A stretch of DNA of 7,444 nt from Nitrospinota bacterium (GTDB lineage: Bacteria > JAUXIQ01). The position numbers and the translations under genes were made by a program. The stretch lies in the NCBI GenBank assembly GCA_030620925.1, contig JAUXIQ010000088.1, positions 1-7,444 on the forward strand, written 5' to 3'. Of this stretch, positions 1 through 5,964 are shown one piece after another. How positions within the stretch are numbered: the stretch's first letter is position 1; each line of letters starts with the position of its first letter. The notes below the pieces were generated by a model. It ran no database searches, was not told the origin of the DNA, and saw only the letters and a program-made list of their open reading frames with translations.

Positions 1-18
1 AATACCCCTCATCACGGA

Positions 19-39
19 GGGCGGGTTTAAAACCCGCCC
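19..39. repeat. REP-like perfect palindrome
   Basis: A 10-bp inverted repeat (GGGCGGGTTT / AAACCCGCCC) surrounds a single central A and is followed by CCTACG. Read on the minus strand it begins CGTAGGGGCGGG, a form typical of short palindromic intergenic elements. It is not followed by a T-run on either strand, so I read it as a dispersed repeat and not a terminator. A second element with the same GCCCCTACG end lies at 70-101. Confidence 0.6.
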
Positions 40-69
40 CTACGAGAGCCAATGTTTTCATTAAATCTT

Positions 70-101
70 GTAGTCCCGCGATACGCGGTGTTGCCCCTAC
101 G
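70..101. repeat. second REP-like element sharing GCCCCTACG
   Basis: The element is bounded by GTAG at 70-73 and GCCCCTACG at 93-101. It contains the hairpin CCGCG-ATA-CGCGG at 76-88. The 9-mer GCCCCTACG also ends the first element (36-44), so the two copies lie in the same orientation 57 bp apart. Nothing else was recognised in the 160 bp at the left edge. Confidence 0.5.
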
Positions 102-160
102 CCCGCTGTTTAATGCAAATGATATAGCCCTACAAGTCTCCCAATATAATATGCGCTTCG

Positions 161-328
161 TTATTTCTTGAGCTTGATGCCTGCTTTGACCATGTCCCAG
201 GTGTTCTCGTTGACCCCTGTCTCGCGCAGGACCTGTTTCCTCACCTTCTCGGTGGGTGTCTTGGGCAGCTCATCCACGAACTCTATAAAGCGGGGCACCA
301 TGAAGTAGGGTAGGCGTTTCCCATCCTT
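161..328 (-). pseudogene. C-terminal remnant of an acyl-CoA ligase (AMP-binding family, CaiC-like)
   Basis: Read from 328 down to the TAA at 161-163, this frame gives 55 residues. It includes YFMVPRFIEFVDELPKTPTE, then KVRKQVLRE, and ends in GIKLKK. This matches the extreme C-terminus of acyl-CoA synthetases such as crotonobetaine/carnitine-CoA ligase: the VPRF strand, and the PKTPT-x-KVRK motif whose Lys serves in adenylation. The frame is closed just upstream by TAA (329-331) and TAG (332-334), so about 450 upstream codons and the whole AMP-binding core are missing. An internal ATG at 299-301 could start a 46-residue peptide, but such a piece has no known activity alone. The break lies within a few bases of the end of the ispH-UbiA gene, which suggests a deletion or rearrangement joint. 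Family identity is fairly sure; the exact substrate class is not. Confidence 0.75.
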
Positions 329-334
329 TTACTA

Positions 335-2056
335 TTAACTTGCCACGTTATACCAGATCAGGGCGACGGTGAGATAGAGCAGCATGAAAGCATCCACCGA
401 AGCGAAAAAGTTGTTTTCGGAATACAGGGCGTTGGCCCGACGCTTTACGGTCAGGATGAAAAAGTAGAGGGGCAGGGGCGCAAAAAAGTATCCCCATGCT
501 GGAAAGATGCGGGCGACGGATGCACCCGCCGTGATGGCGGCCAGGACTATTATGAGCCTGTAAATTAAGGTCACGGTTTTCTTTTCGCCCAACCGCGCCG
601 CCAGCGTCATCCTTCCCAGCATCTTGTCCGCCTGTATATGCCTCAGGGCGAAGAAGTTTAATCTCAGAAACGAGATGAGAAATATGCAGACGCCCGCGAT
701 CAAGAAGGGCAGAAGGGTTGAGTTTGAGGCGGCTGCCGGTGTTCCGGCCAGGGCCAGGGCCCAGGCGAGAGACGTAGTTATCCCCCCTTCTCTCGACCAT
801 CTGCCCGGCCGCATTTTCCCCGCTTCGCCGCCGAAACCGCCCAGGTGGGAGGTTATCCCCAGGGCGAAGGCCGAAGACATGGTAATCAGTGAGACTATTC
901 CCAGCCGGAGCGAGAGCAGCAGCGCTGCAAGACAGGCCGCCCCCGCCAGCGCCGCGAGCAACGTGCGGTTACTGGCGATGAATTTTCCCTTTACGGGGCT
1001 GGAGAAGTATATGCGTTCCGCGTCGGACAGGTTATGAACGGTCTGTTGGGAGAAAACGAAAAGGGCGCAGGCGGCGATCAGGAAAGGGGAGGCTCTCCCT
1101 TCGGTGAGGACGACTGTGGCCATCAGCAGCCCCAATGCAGATAACGCGGTAAGCAGCCCTGAGCTGCACGCAAGATGAAGCAGTTTCGCCAAGACGCCGG
1201 GGAAATAGTGATTTTTCCTTCCCCGGATATGGTGCAGCTTTTCCACCACCCGCCGAATGGTCCAATCGGGTGTGGAGGCGCCTGCGGTTACCCCCACCAC
1301 TTCCGCGCCGGTGAAAAACTCGGGCGAAAGCTCTTCTTCAGATTCGACGTGATGGGTAGGGACTCCATACTCCTTTGAAATTTCCGCCAGCCGGCGGGTG
1401 TTGCCGCTGTTTTTGCCACCCACCACTATCACCGCGTCGACCTTACCGGCCATTCTGCGCACCTCTTCCTGCCGGAGGTGAGTCGATTCGCAGATGGTGT
1501 CGAATGAAATTACATCTCGATACAGGCTTTTAATTCGGGCCACTATGCGGCTGTATTTCTCCTCGTCTTGAGTCGTCTGGGCCACGACCAGCACTTTTTC
1601 CATCGTCGGGAGGTCATCCACCTCCTCCACCGAGTTGATGACCAGTCCCCGGCCGTCGCTATAGCCCACGAGTCCCACGATTTCAGGATGGCCTGCGTCT
1701 CCCACGATAATGGGTGTGTAACCCTTCTTGACGTGCTTCTTGATGGTTGACTGGACGCTGCCCACCCTGGGGCATGTGGCGTCGCAGACCTTGACCCCGG
1801 ATTCTTTTATCTTTTCGCGCAGTTGGGGAGGGATGCCGTGTGCCCGGATGAGCAGGGTGCCGGAGTGGAGGTCTTTAATATCCTCCACCACAGTTACTTC
1901 TTTCTGTTTCAGAAGCTCTACCGTCTGCGGGTTATGTATGAGAGGCCCGTAGGTGTAGACGGCATCCTGCCCCCGGTTGGCGGCATCCAGCACCTTGTTC
2001 ATGGCCCGCTGCACACCCATGCAGAAGCCGGAGGTCTTCGCGACTTTTACCTTCAA
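335..2056 (-). CDS. ispH: fusion: IspH (HMBPP reductase) + UbiA-like membrane domain
   Basis: Residues 1-282 are a complete IspH/LytB, the last MEP-pathway enzyme, which reduces HMBPP to IPP and DMAPP with a 4Fe-4S cluster. Cluster cysteines are C12 (SGFCMGV), C91 (KVCDATCP) and C189 (DTICEST). Substrate residues visible by family alignment are H41, H73, H123, E125 (GHPE), T161/T162 (AQTT), S217 and N219 (KNSGN), and S261 (TAGAST). Solo IspH is about 280-310 residues; this protein has 573. Residues 290-573 are hydrophobic, with about 8-9 membrane segments, and resemble UbiA prenyltransferases. The first Asp motif is degenerate (HNLSDAERI near 341-349). The second reads ALRHIQADKMLGRMTLAARLG (470-490, middle residues matching the family), with only D477 of the usual aspartates. 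The start is TTG at 2056: AGGGAG lies 6 nt upstream, the protein then begins MKVKVAKTSGFCMGV as family members do, and no in-frame ATG precedes it before a TGA. IspH activity is likely; the activity of the membrane half is open. Confidence 0.9.
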   Translation of the reverse strand: MKVKVAKTSGFCMGVQRAMNKVLDAANRGQDAVYTYGPLIHNPQTVELLKQKEVTVVEDIKDLHSGTLLIRAHGIPPQLREKIKESGVKVCDATCPRVGSVQSTIKKHVKKGYTPIIVGDAGHPEIVGLVGYSDGRGLVINSVEEVDDLPTMEKVLVVAQTTQDEEKYSRIVARIKSLYRDVISFDTICESTHLRQEEVRRMAGKVDAVIVVGGKNSGNTRRLAEISKEYGVPTHHVESEEELSPEFFTGAEVVGVTAGASTPDWTIRRVVEKLHHIRGRKNHYFPGVLAKLLHLACSSGLLTALSALGLLMATVVLTEGRASPFLIAACALFVFSQQTVHNLSDAERIYFSSPVKGKFIASNRTLLAALAGAACLAALLLSLRLGIVSLITMSSAFALGITSHLGGFGGEAGKMRPGRWSREGGITTSLAWALALAGTPAAASNSTLLPFLIAGVCIFLISFLRLNFFALRHIQADKMLGRMTLAARLGEKKTVTLIYRLIIVLAAITAGASVARIFPAWGYFFAPLPLYFFILTVKRRANALYSENNFFASVDAFMLLYLTVALIWYNVAS

Positions 2057-2062
2057 CCCATA

Positions 2063-2068
2063 CTCCCT
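2063..2068 (-). promoter_or_regulatory. ribosome binding site fixing the TTG start of ispH
   Basis: AGGGAG on the minus strand lies 6 nt before the TTG at 2056-2054. An ATG at 2059-2061 is out of frame and hits TGA after two codons, so the TTG is the supported start. Confidence 0.65.
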
Positions 2069-2108
2069 GAATGAGCCTTTGATAGCCGGGGGGCATACGC
2101 CCCGTAAA

Positions 2109-2137
2109 ATTATATTCCCTCAGAGCCTGTATGTCAT
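2109..2137 (-). promoter_or_regulatory. sigma70-type promoter of ispH-UbiA
   Basis: On the minus strand the -35 box is ATGACA (2132-2137, 5 of 6 to TTGACA), the spacer is 17 bp, and the -10 box is a perfect TATAAT (2109-2114). Transcription would start near 2102, giving a leader of about 45 nt to the TTG. It lies downstream of the thrC terminator, so ispH has its own transcription unit. Confidence 0.7.
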
Positions 2138-2141
2138 CAAT

Positions 2142-2153
2142 ATGCGATCGCAT
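2142..2153. promoter_or_regulatory. 12-bp perfect palindrome next to the ispH promoter
   Basis: ATGCGATCGCAT is its own reverse complement and ends 4 bp upstream of the -35 box. Its place and symmetry would suit a dimeric regulator site. It could equally be a chance GCGATCGC-type palindrome; no regulator is identified. Confidence 0.3.
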
Positions 2154-2180
2154 CCCGGCCTCACCGGAATTTCCGCCCAT

Positions 2181-2214
2181 GAAAAAGAAAGGCGCGGCTT
2201 CTTAAGGCCGCGCC
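2181..2214 (-). terminator. intrinsic terminator of thrC
   Basis: An 8-bp GC-only stem (GGCGCGGC, 2191-2198, with GCCGCGCC, 2207-2214) has an 8-nt loop. Read on the minus strand it is followed by TTTCTTTTTC (2190-2181). It lies about 75 bp past the thrC stop and before the ispH promoter. Confidence 0.85.
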
Positions 2215-2289
2215 GCTTTTGCTATGAAGATGTGCCTTTGTTATCCCGTCTGATGAAGTTTTGTAAACAAAGATTTTTTCCCCGACCGG

Positions 2290-3516
2290 TTATATTTTCA
2301 CCTGGTCCTTGAAATCGCTGAACTGAGGCTTGATCTTGATGGGGCTTTTCACCGCGCCCATGATGGCTTCCTGGGTCTTGAGCCCGTTTCCGGTGATGTA
2401 GGCCACGGTGCGGTCATCCGGCGCGATCTTTCCCTGCTCCACCAGTTTCTTGAGCACCGCCACGGTGACCCCACCCGCGGTCTCGGTGAAAATCCCTTCA
2501 GTGCGCCCCAGCGTGAGCATACCTTCCACCAGCTCGTCGTCGGTGACGGATTCTATAACCCCTCCTGTCTCGGTAGCCACCCTTATAGCGTAGTATCCGT
2601 CGGCAGGGTTGCCGATTGCGATCGATTTGGCGATGGTTTCCGGCCTCACGGGTTTGATAAAGTCCCTGCCCTCCCTGAAGGCGGTGGCCACCGGCGAGCA
2701 GCCCTCCGCCTGGGCGCCGTTGGTCTTCACCTTCGCTTCCGGGATCAGCCCCAGCATTTGCAGCTCCTGGAAACCCTTGTATATTTTTGTGAGCAGGGAC
2801 CCCGAACCGATGGGCACCACTACCTGATCAGGCGCCGTCCATCCCATCTGTTCGGCGGTTTCATAAGCCAGCGTCTTTGAGCCCTCAGAGTAGTAGGGGC
2901 GGATGTTGATGTTCACGAAGGCCCAGGGGACTTCGTTGGCTATCTCGCTGCACAGGCGGTTTACATCGTCGTAGCTGCCGTCCACCGAGACCAGGGTGGG
3001 CTCGTAAATCTGGCTGCCCACCACCTTGCCCACTTCCAGGTCTCCGGGAATAAATATAAAGCACCGGAATCCTGCCTCGGCCGCCAGGGCAGCAACGGCG
3101 TTGCCCAGATTGCCGGTGGAGGCGCAGGCAACGGTGTCGAAACCCATCTCTTTGGCCCTGGTCAGGGCCACGGATACCACGCGGTCCTTGAATGACAGGG
3201 TGGGGTGGTTAACGCTGTCGTTTTTTAAGTAGAGGTTATTAAGACCCAACTCCCTGCCCAGGTTCTCAGCCTTTATCAGAGGTGTGAAGCCGCTGTTCTC
3301 CCCCACTATCTGTTTGTCTGTCACTGGCAGTAGGTCCTTGTAACGCCACATGCTTGGGGGCCCGTCGCGCAGGGACTGGTGGCTTATGCTTTGCTTGATT
3401 GCATCGTAGTTGTAATTAACCTCCAGGGGGCCGAAGCAAAATTCACATACGTGCAGGTCTTCAGCCGGGTATTCCCTGCTGCACTCGCGGCATATCAATC
3501 CTTTTATCCTGTCCAT
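2290..3516 (-). CDS. thrC: threonine synthase (zinc-ribbon, PLP fold type II)
   Basis: In the family this PLP enzyme turns O-phospho-L-homoserine and water into threonine and phosphate in the cytoplasm. Residues 9-27 form a rubredoxin-like zinc ribbon (C9xxC12, C24xxC27), the N-terminal extension seen in one bacterial ThrC class. The PLP lysine is K110 in HPTLSFKDR. STGNLGNA (133-140) and GSGS (237-240) are the cofactor ring and phosphate loops, and TGNGLK lies at 376-381. The 408-residue length is normal for this class and no catalytic element is missing. The start is ATG at 3516 with AGGAG 7 nt upstream (3524-3528). The gene stands alone between its riboswitch leader and a strong terminator; the usual partners hom and thrB are not adjacent. 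Because the leader carries a SAM-I riboswitch, a related role on the same phosphohomoserine substrate (a paralogue serving methionine synthesis) cannot be excluded. Fold and family are sure; the exact reaction is somewhat less so. Confidence 0.92.
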   Translation of the reverse strand: MDRIKGLICRECSREYPAEDLHVCEFCFGPLEVNYNYDAIKQSISHQSLRDGPPSMWRYKDLLPVTDKQIVGENSGFTPLIKAENLGRELGLNNLYLKNDSVNHPTLSFKDRVVSVALTRAKEMGFDTVACASTGNLGNAVAALAAEAGFRCFIFIPGDLEVGKVVGSQIYEPTLVSVDGSYDDVNRLCSEIANEVPWAFVNINIRPYYSEGSKTLAYETAEQMGWTAPDQVVVPIGSGSLLTKIYKGFQELQMLGLIPEAKVKTNGAQAEGCSPVATAFREGRDFIKPVRPETIAKSIAIGNPADGYYAIRVATETGGVIESVTDDELVEGMLTLGRTEGIFTETAGGVTVAVLKKLVEQGKIAPDDRTVAYITGNGLKTQEAIMGAVKSPIKIKPQFSDFKDQVKI

Positions 3517-3543
3517 TTATTCACTCCTGCACTTGGCTGAGTT

Positions 3544-3633
3544 CCAGGACGGCCCGAGAGACAGCCGGATTATGGAAATTCTCCGCGTCCTGGCTGCATA
3601 TCCTTTTATCCGGGAGTATTTCCCCCAGCCCGG
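3544..3633 (-). promoter_or_regulatory. post-terminator leader with two hairpins ahead of thrC
   Basis: Between the riboswitch terminator and the thrC ribosome binding site lie about 120 nt of untranslated leader. An inner hairpin is CCGGG/CCCGG (3610-3614 with 3629-3633). A longer-range repeat is CCAGGACG/CGTCCTGG (3544-3551 with 3586-3593) over a 34-nt loop. Neither hides the AGGAG at 3524-3528 directly. A role (mRNA stability, pausing) is unproven. Confidence 0.4.
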
Positions 3634-3647
3634 TTCCCCATATTAAC

Positions 3648-3680
3648 AAAAAAACCTCTTCTTAAGTTATAAGAAGAGGT
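3648..3680 (-). terminator. riboswitch-controlled intrinsic terminator
   Basis: On the minus strand an 11-bp perfect stem (ACCTCTTCTTA at 3680-3670, TAAGAAGAGGT at 3664-3654) encloses a 5-nt loop and runs into a T-tract (3653-3648). Its 5' arm can instead pair with the sequence around 3691-3700, which overlaps the 3' strand of aptamer helix P1. This is the classic arrangement in which ligand binding frees the terminator. It also ends any transcript coming through from livHM. Confidence 0.92.
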
Positions 3681-3693
3681 CTTGATTTCTCCT

Positions 3694-3842
3694 CTCTTAT
3701 CTCCCAAGAAGCGTCAAAGCCCTTATTTTAATGTCGGCTTTTGCTGTCTTCTTGCGGGAATTGGCACCGAAACGGCGAGGATCGATCCGTTTGGTTGCCG
3801 TGGTTTCGCAGGGCCCGTCCCTCCACCACTCTTGATAAGAGG
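3694..3842 (-). promoter_or_regulatory. SAM-I (S-box) riboswitch aptamer upstream of thrC
   Basis: On the minus strand the conserved S-box core is readable: CTTATCAAGAG, then GGTGGAGGGAC-GGGCCCTGCGAAA, GGCAACC (3799-3793) and GGTGCCAATTCC (3768-3757). Helices fit the family. P1 is CTCTTATC (3841-3834) with GATAAGAG (3701-3694). P2 is GTGGT/ACCAC (3829-3825 with 3804-3800). P3 is AAACGG/CCGTTT (3792-3787 with 3775-3770). P4 is CAAGAAG/CTTCTTG (3754-3748 with 3711-3705), with an inner CAAAAGCC/GGCTTTG extension. The family binds S-adenosylmethionine. The 3' P1 strand continues into a segment (about 3700-3691) that can pair as antiterminator with CCTCTTCTTAT. SAM-bound P1 should therefore let the terminator form and switch thrC off. 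The pseudoknot was not checked base by base. Confidence 0.93.
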
Positions 3843-3868
3843 CCTTCTTTATTTCATGCTTCAAGGCC
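3841..3868 (-). promoter_or_regulatory. inverted repeat overlapping the 5' edge of the aptamer
   Basis: GGCCTT (3868-3863) and AAGGCC (3846-3841) can pair over a 16-nt loop. The 3' arm shares 2 nt with helix P1, so it may stack on the aptamer or compete slightly with it. I see no convincing promoter between livM and the aptamer. Confidence 0.3.
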
Positions 3869-3944
3869 TGAACCTGTTACCTTATCCTGAACTTTCCTCT
3901 CTGGCTTACATTCTGCTGTTAATCTTTTCGCTCACTGCTCGCGC

Positions 3945-4940
3945 TTACTGTATCTCTTGCTCACTGGTTGCCATGGCTTTCAGAGCACGTTTGTATTGGA
4001 TACCTTTAATCAGGCCCGCTACCCCGTATGGCACGAAGATGATGAAGAAGAGTAGAATGAGGCCGAATACGATTATCTGCCATTCTTGCAGTGATGACAT
4101 GAATTCCGGCAGGGCGGTCAGGAACACTGCCCCCATGATCGATCCTACGACGCTGGCGAAGCCTCCCACCACTATCATGACCAGGAACTGAAAGGAGAGG
4201 AAGATGGTGAAGGCGTTGGGCGCTATGTAGTGGAGGAGGTTACCGAACAGGGCGCCCGCGATGCCGGTGTAGAAAGCGCTGATGGTGAACGACATGGTTT
4301 TATATTTAGTGAGGTCCACTCCCATGGTGGACGCGGCAATCTCGCTTTCCCTGATGGCCAGGAAGGCGCGCCCGTATTTGGTGCGCACAATATTGATGGC
4401 GAGGAATATAAAGATTAGTGTCATGGCCAGTATAAAGTAGTAGAACTTCTTGTCGGAATCCATCACTATACCGGAATTGAAACCACCTATGGTGGGCATC
4501 GGCACGGCGATGCCCTGATGGCCGCCGGTGATAGCGTTCAACTGGAGTACGGTCTCTTCTACGATGAATCCGAAAGCAAGAGTGGCCATGGCGATATACA
4601 TCCCGAAAAGGCGCAGACAGGGCAGGGCCAGAAGGAAACCTATCACCCCTGTAAAAATGCCCGCTATGGGCAAGGCCACAATAAACGGCACCAATCCTCT
4701 ATCCACCAGGATGGCGGCAGTGTAGGCACCTATGGCGAAGAACCCCGCGTGGCCTATGGAGATGAGGCCGGTATAACCGGTCATTATGTTGAAACCGATA
4801 GCCACGATGGTATATACGCCTATCAGAGACAGTATGAATACATAGTAGTCCAGCACGAAAGGAAGGGCGGGTACCACCAAAAGGACGATAATAATGGGTA
4901 ACATCCACTTTAATGATTGTTTGGTTATCACTTTTTCCAT
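3945..4940 (-). CDS. livM: branched-chain amino acid-type ABC transporter permease LivM
   Basis: This is one of the two inner-membrane permeases of a LivFGHMJ-type (HAAT) importer, which pairs with LivH to form the channel. The signature GYTGLISIGHAGFFAIGAYT lies at 55-74. The cytoplasmic coupling loop YGRAFLAIRESEIAASTMGV spans 189-208. VGGFASVVGSIMGAV (258-272) is the usual late motif. About 8-9 hydrophobic segments run through 13-311, and the C-terminal tail is charged. Length (331) is normal. The start is ATG at 4940 with AAGGAAGGA 5 nt upstream. The gene follows livH after 36 bp in the same direction, so the two are co-transcribed. The ATPases LivG/LivF and a LivJ binding protein, which normally sit beside them, are absent here; thrC follows instead. 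The solute could be leucine/isoleucine/valine or another small solute of this family, such as an amide or urea. Confidence 0.93.
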   Translation of the reverse strand: MEKVITKQSLKWMLPIIIVLLVVPALPFVLDYYVFILSLIGVYTIVAIGFNIMTGYTGLISIGHAGFFAIGAYTAAILVDRGLVPFIVALPIAGIFTGVIGFLLALPCLRLFGMYIAMATLAFGFIVEETVLQLNAITGGHQGIAVPMPTIGGFNSGIVMDSDKKFYYFILAMTLIFIFLAINIVRTKYGRAFLAIRESEIAASTMGVDLTKYKTMSFTISAFYTGIAGALFGNLLHYIAPNAFTIFLSFQFLVMIVVGGFASVVGSIMGAVFLTALPEFMSSLQEWQIIVFGLILLFFIIFVPYGVAGLIKGIQYKRALKAMATSEQEIQ

Positions 4941-4976
4941 GAGTGTCCTTCCTTGATTCCGAGACTATTGTGGAAG

Positions 4977-5840
4977 CTAAACTTTCTTTATCATTACGCC
5001 GAAGATGCCACTCGGTCTTATCACCAGTACGGCCAGGAGGATGATGTACGCGAAAATATGTTTGAACTGGGCCGGGAGATAGAGGACCGACAGGTTTTCG
5101 GCGGCGCCGATAATCATGCATCCCACTATGGCGCCGGGTATGCTCCCGAAGCCGCCCAGAATAATGCCCGCAAACGATTTGATGAGGACCAGCCCCATTG
5201 CCGGCCACAGGTAGAGGATGGGAGCGGCCAGAATCCCCGCCGCGGCTCCGATGCTGGCGCTGATGATGAAGGTCATGCTGAATATGTTTTTAACCCCGAT
5301 GCCCATGAGCGAGGAGGCCGTTCTATTCTGGGCGACAGCCCTCATGGCGGTGCCCATTTTGGTGAATTTGAAGAACAGCGATAGCGCCGCCACAATCATC
5401 ATGGAGATGGCTATGATCCAGAGGCTCAAGGGTGTGAAGGCTATGTTACCTATCTTGAAGGCGTCCATGGTGAAAAGAGGGGGATAGACGACCACGTCGA
5501 AAGTCCAGATAAGCCCCGCTCCTCCTTGTAATACCGAAGCAAGTCCAAGGGTTGCGATAACGATGGTAAACACCGGGGTATCCATAATGGGTCTGATGAC
5601 GCCGCGTTCAAGCCCATATCCGAAGGCGCCTGAGATTAACAGGGTGAGAATCACCGCGGCCCAGGTAGGCATTACTTGTAACAGGGAGAAGCTTATGAAG
5701 GCGCTTATCATCATCATGTCACCTTGGGCGAAGTTAATCACGTCTGTGGACTTGAAGATGATGATGAAAGCCAGAGCGGCAAGAGCATAAATGCTGCCGG
5801 TGGCGACCCCGTTGGTGACTGCCTGGATGACGTCTTCCAT
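4977..5840 (-). CDS. livH: branched-chain amino acid-type ABC transporter permease LivH
   Basis: This is the second permease of the HAAT importer and partner of LivM. The family signature DVINFAQGDMMMISAF lies at 33-48 after the first membrane segment. The EAA-like coupling loop (MGTAMRAVAQNRTASSLMGI) spans 162-181. GGFGSIPGAIVG-x8-ENL lies at 229-250. Seven to eight hydrophobic segments and 287 residues are typical. The start is ATG at 5840. The purine tract AAGGGGGA (5851-5858) lies 10 nt upstream, slightly far for an optimal ribosome site. It is the first gene of a livH-livM unit driven by the promoter at 5935-5964 and is divergent from plsC. No periplasmic binding protein gene precedes it in this window, so the solute specificity cannot be read here. 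Confidence 0.93.
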   Translation of the reverse strand: MEDVIQAVTNGVATGSIYALAALAFIIIFKSTDVINFAQGDMMMISAFISFSLLQVMPTWAAVILTLLISGAFGYGLERGVIRPIMDTPVFTIVIATLGLASVLQGGAGLIWTFDVVVYPPLFTMDAFKIGNIAFTPLSLWIIAISMMIVAALSLFFKFTKMGTAMRAVAQNRTASSLMGIGVKNIFSMTFIISASIGAAAGILAAPILYLWPAMGLVLIKSFAGIILGGFGSIPGAIVGCMIIGAAENLSVLYLPAQFKHIFAYIILLAVLVIRPSGIFGVMIKKV

Positions 5841-5934
5841 TACTTTTTATTCCCCCTTAATCTATTCCGGGCTGTCCGCTGAATTTCGAACTTGTTCTTT
5901 AATAATATATGGTTTTGGTTGTAATAGCTTGTAA

Positions 5935-5964
5935 CATATAAGCGAAATGGGTGCACTATGTCAA
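5935..5964 (-). promoter_or_regulatory. sigma70-type promoter of livHM
   Basis: On the minus strand a perfect TTGACA (5964-5959) is followed by an 18-bp spacer and TATATG (5940-5935). Just upstream lies an A/T-rich stretch (about 5970-5990) that could act as an UP element. Transcription would start near 5928, leaving a leader of about 88 nt before livH. Confidence 0.6.

Noticed and set aside
1-160. CRISPR-like array from the two repeats
   Set aside because: There are only two elements, their hairpins differ, and only 9 bp is shared; nothing resembles regular repeats and spacers.
624-1037. Plus-strand frame over the UbiA half
   Set aside because: It is antisense to a clear membrane-protein reading frame, and its Arg/Ala/Pro-rich composition is typical of a shadow.
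2236-2272. CTTTGT/ACAAAG inverted repeat as a second thrC terminator
   Set aside because: The stem is short and A/T-rich with a loop of 25 nt or more, and no T-run follows on the minus strand; the 2181-2214 hairpin is far better.
3517-3700. T-box leader for thrC
   Set aside because: An amino-acid-gene leader with a terminator suggested a T-box, but no T-box core sequence is present and the upstream aptamer matches SAM-I throughout.
3682-4191. 169-residue plus-strand frame over the thrC leader and livM end
   Set aside because: It lies antisense to the SAM-I aptamer and the livM coding region, both strongly supported on the minus strand.
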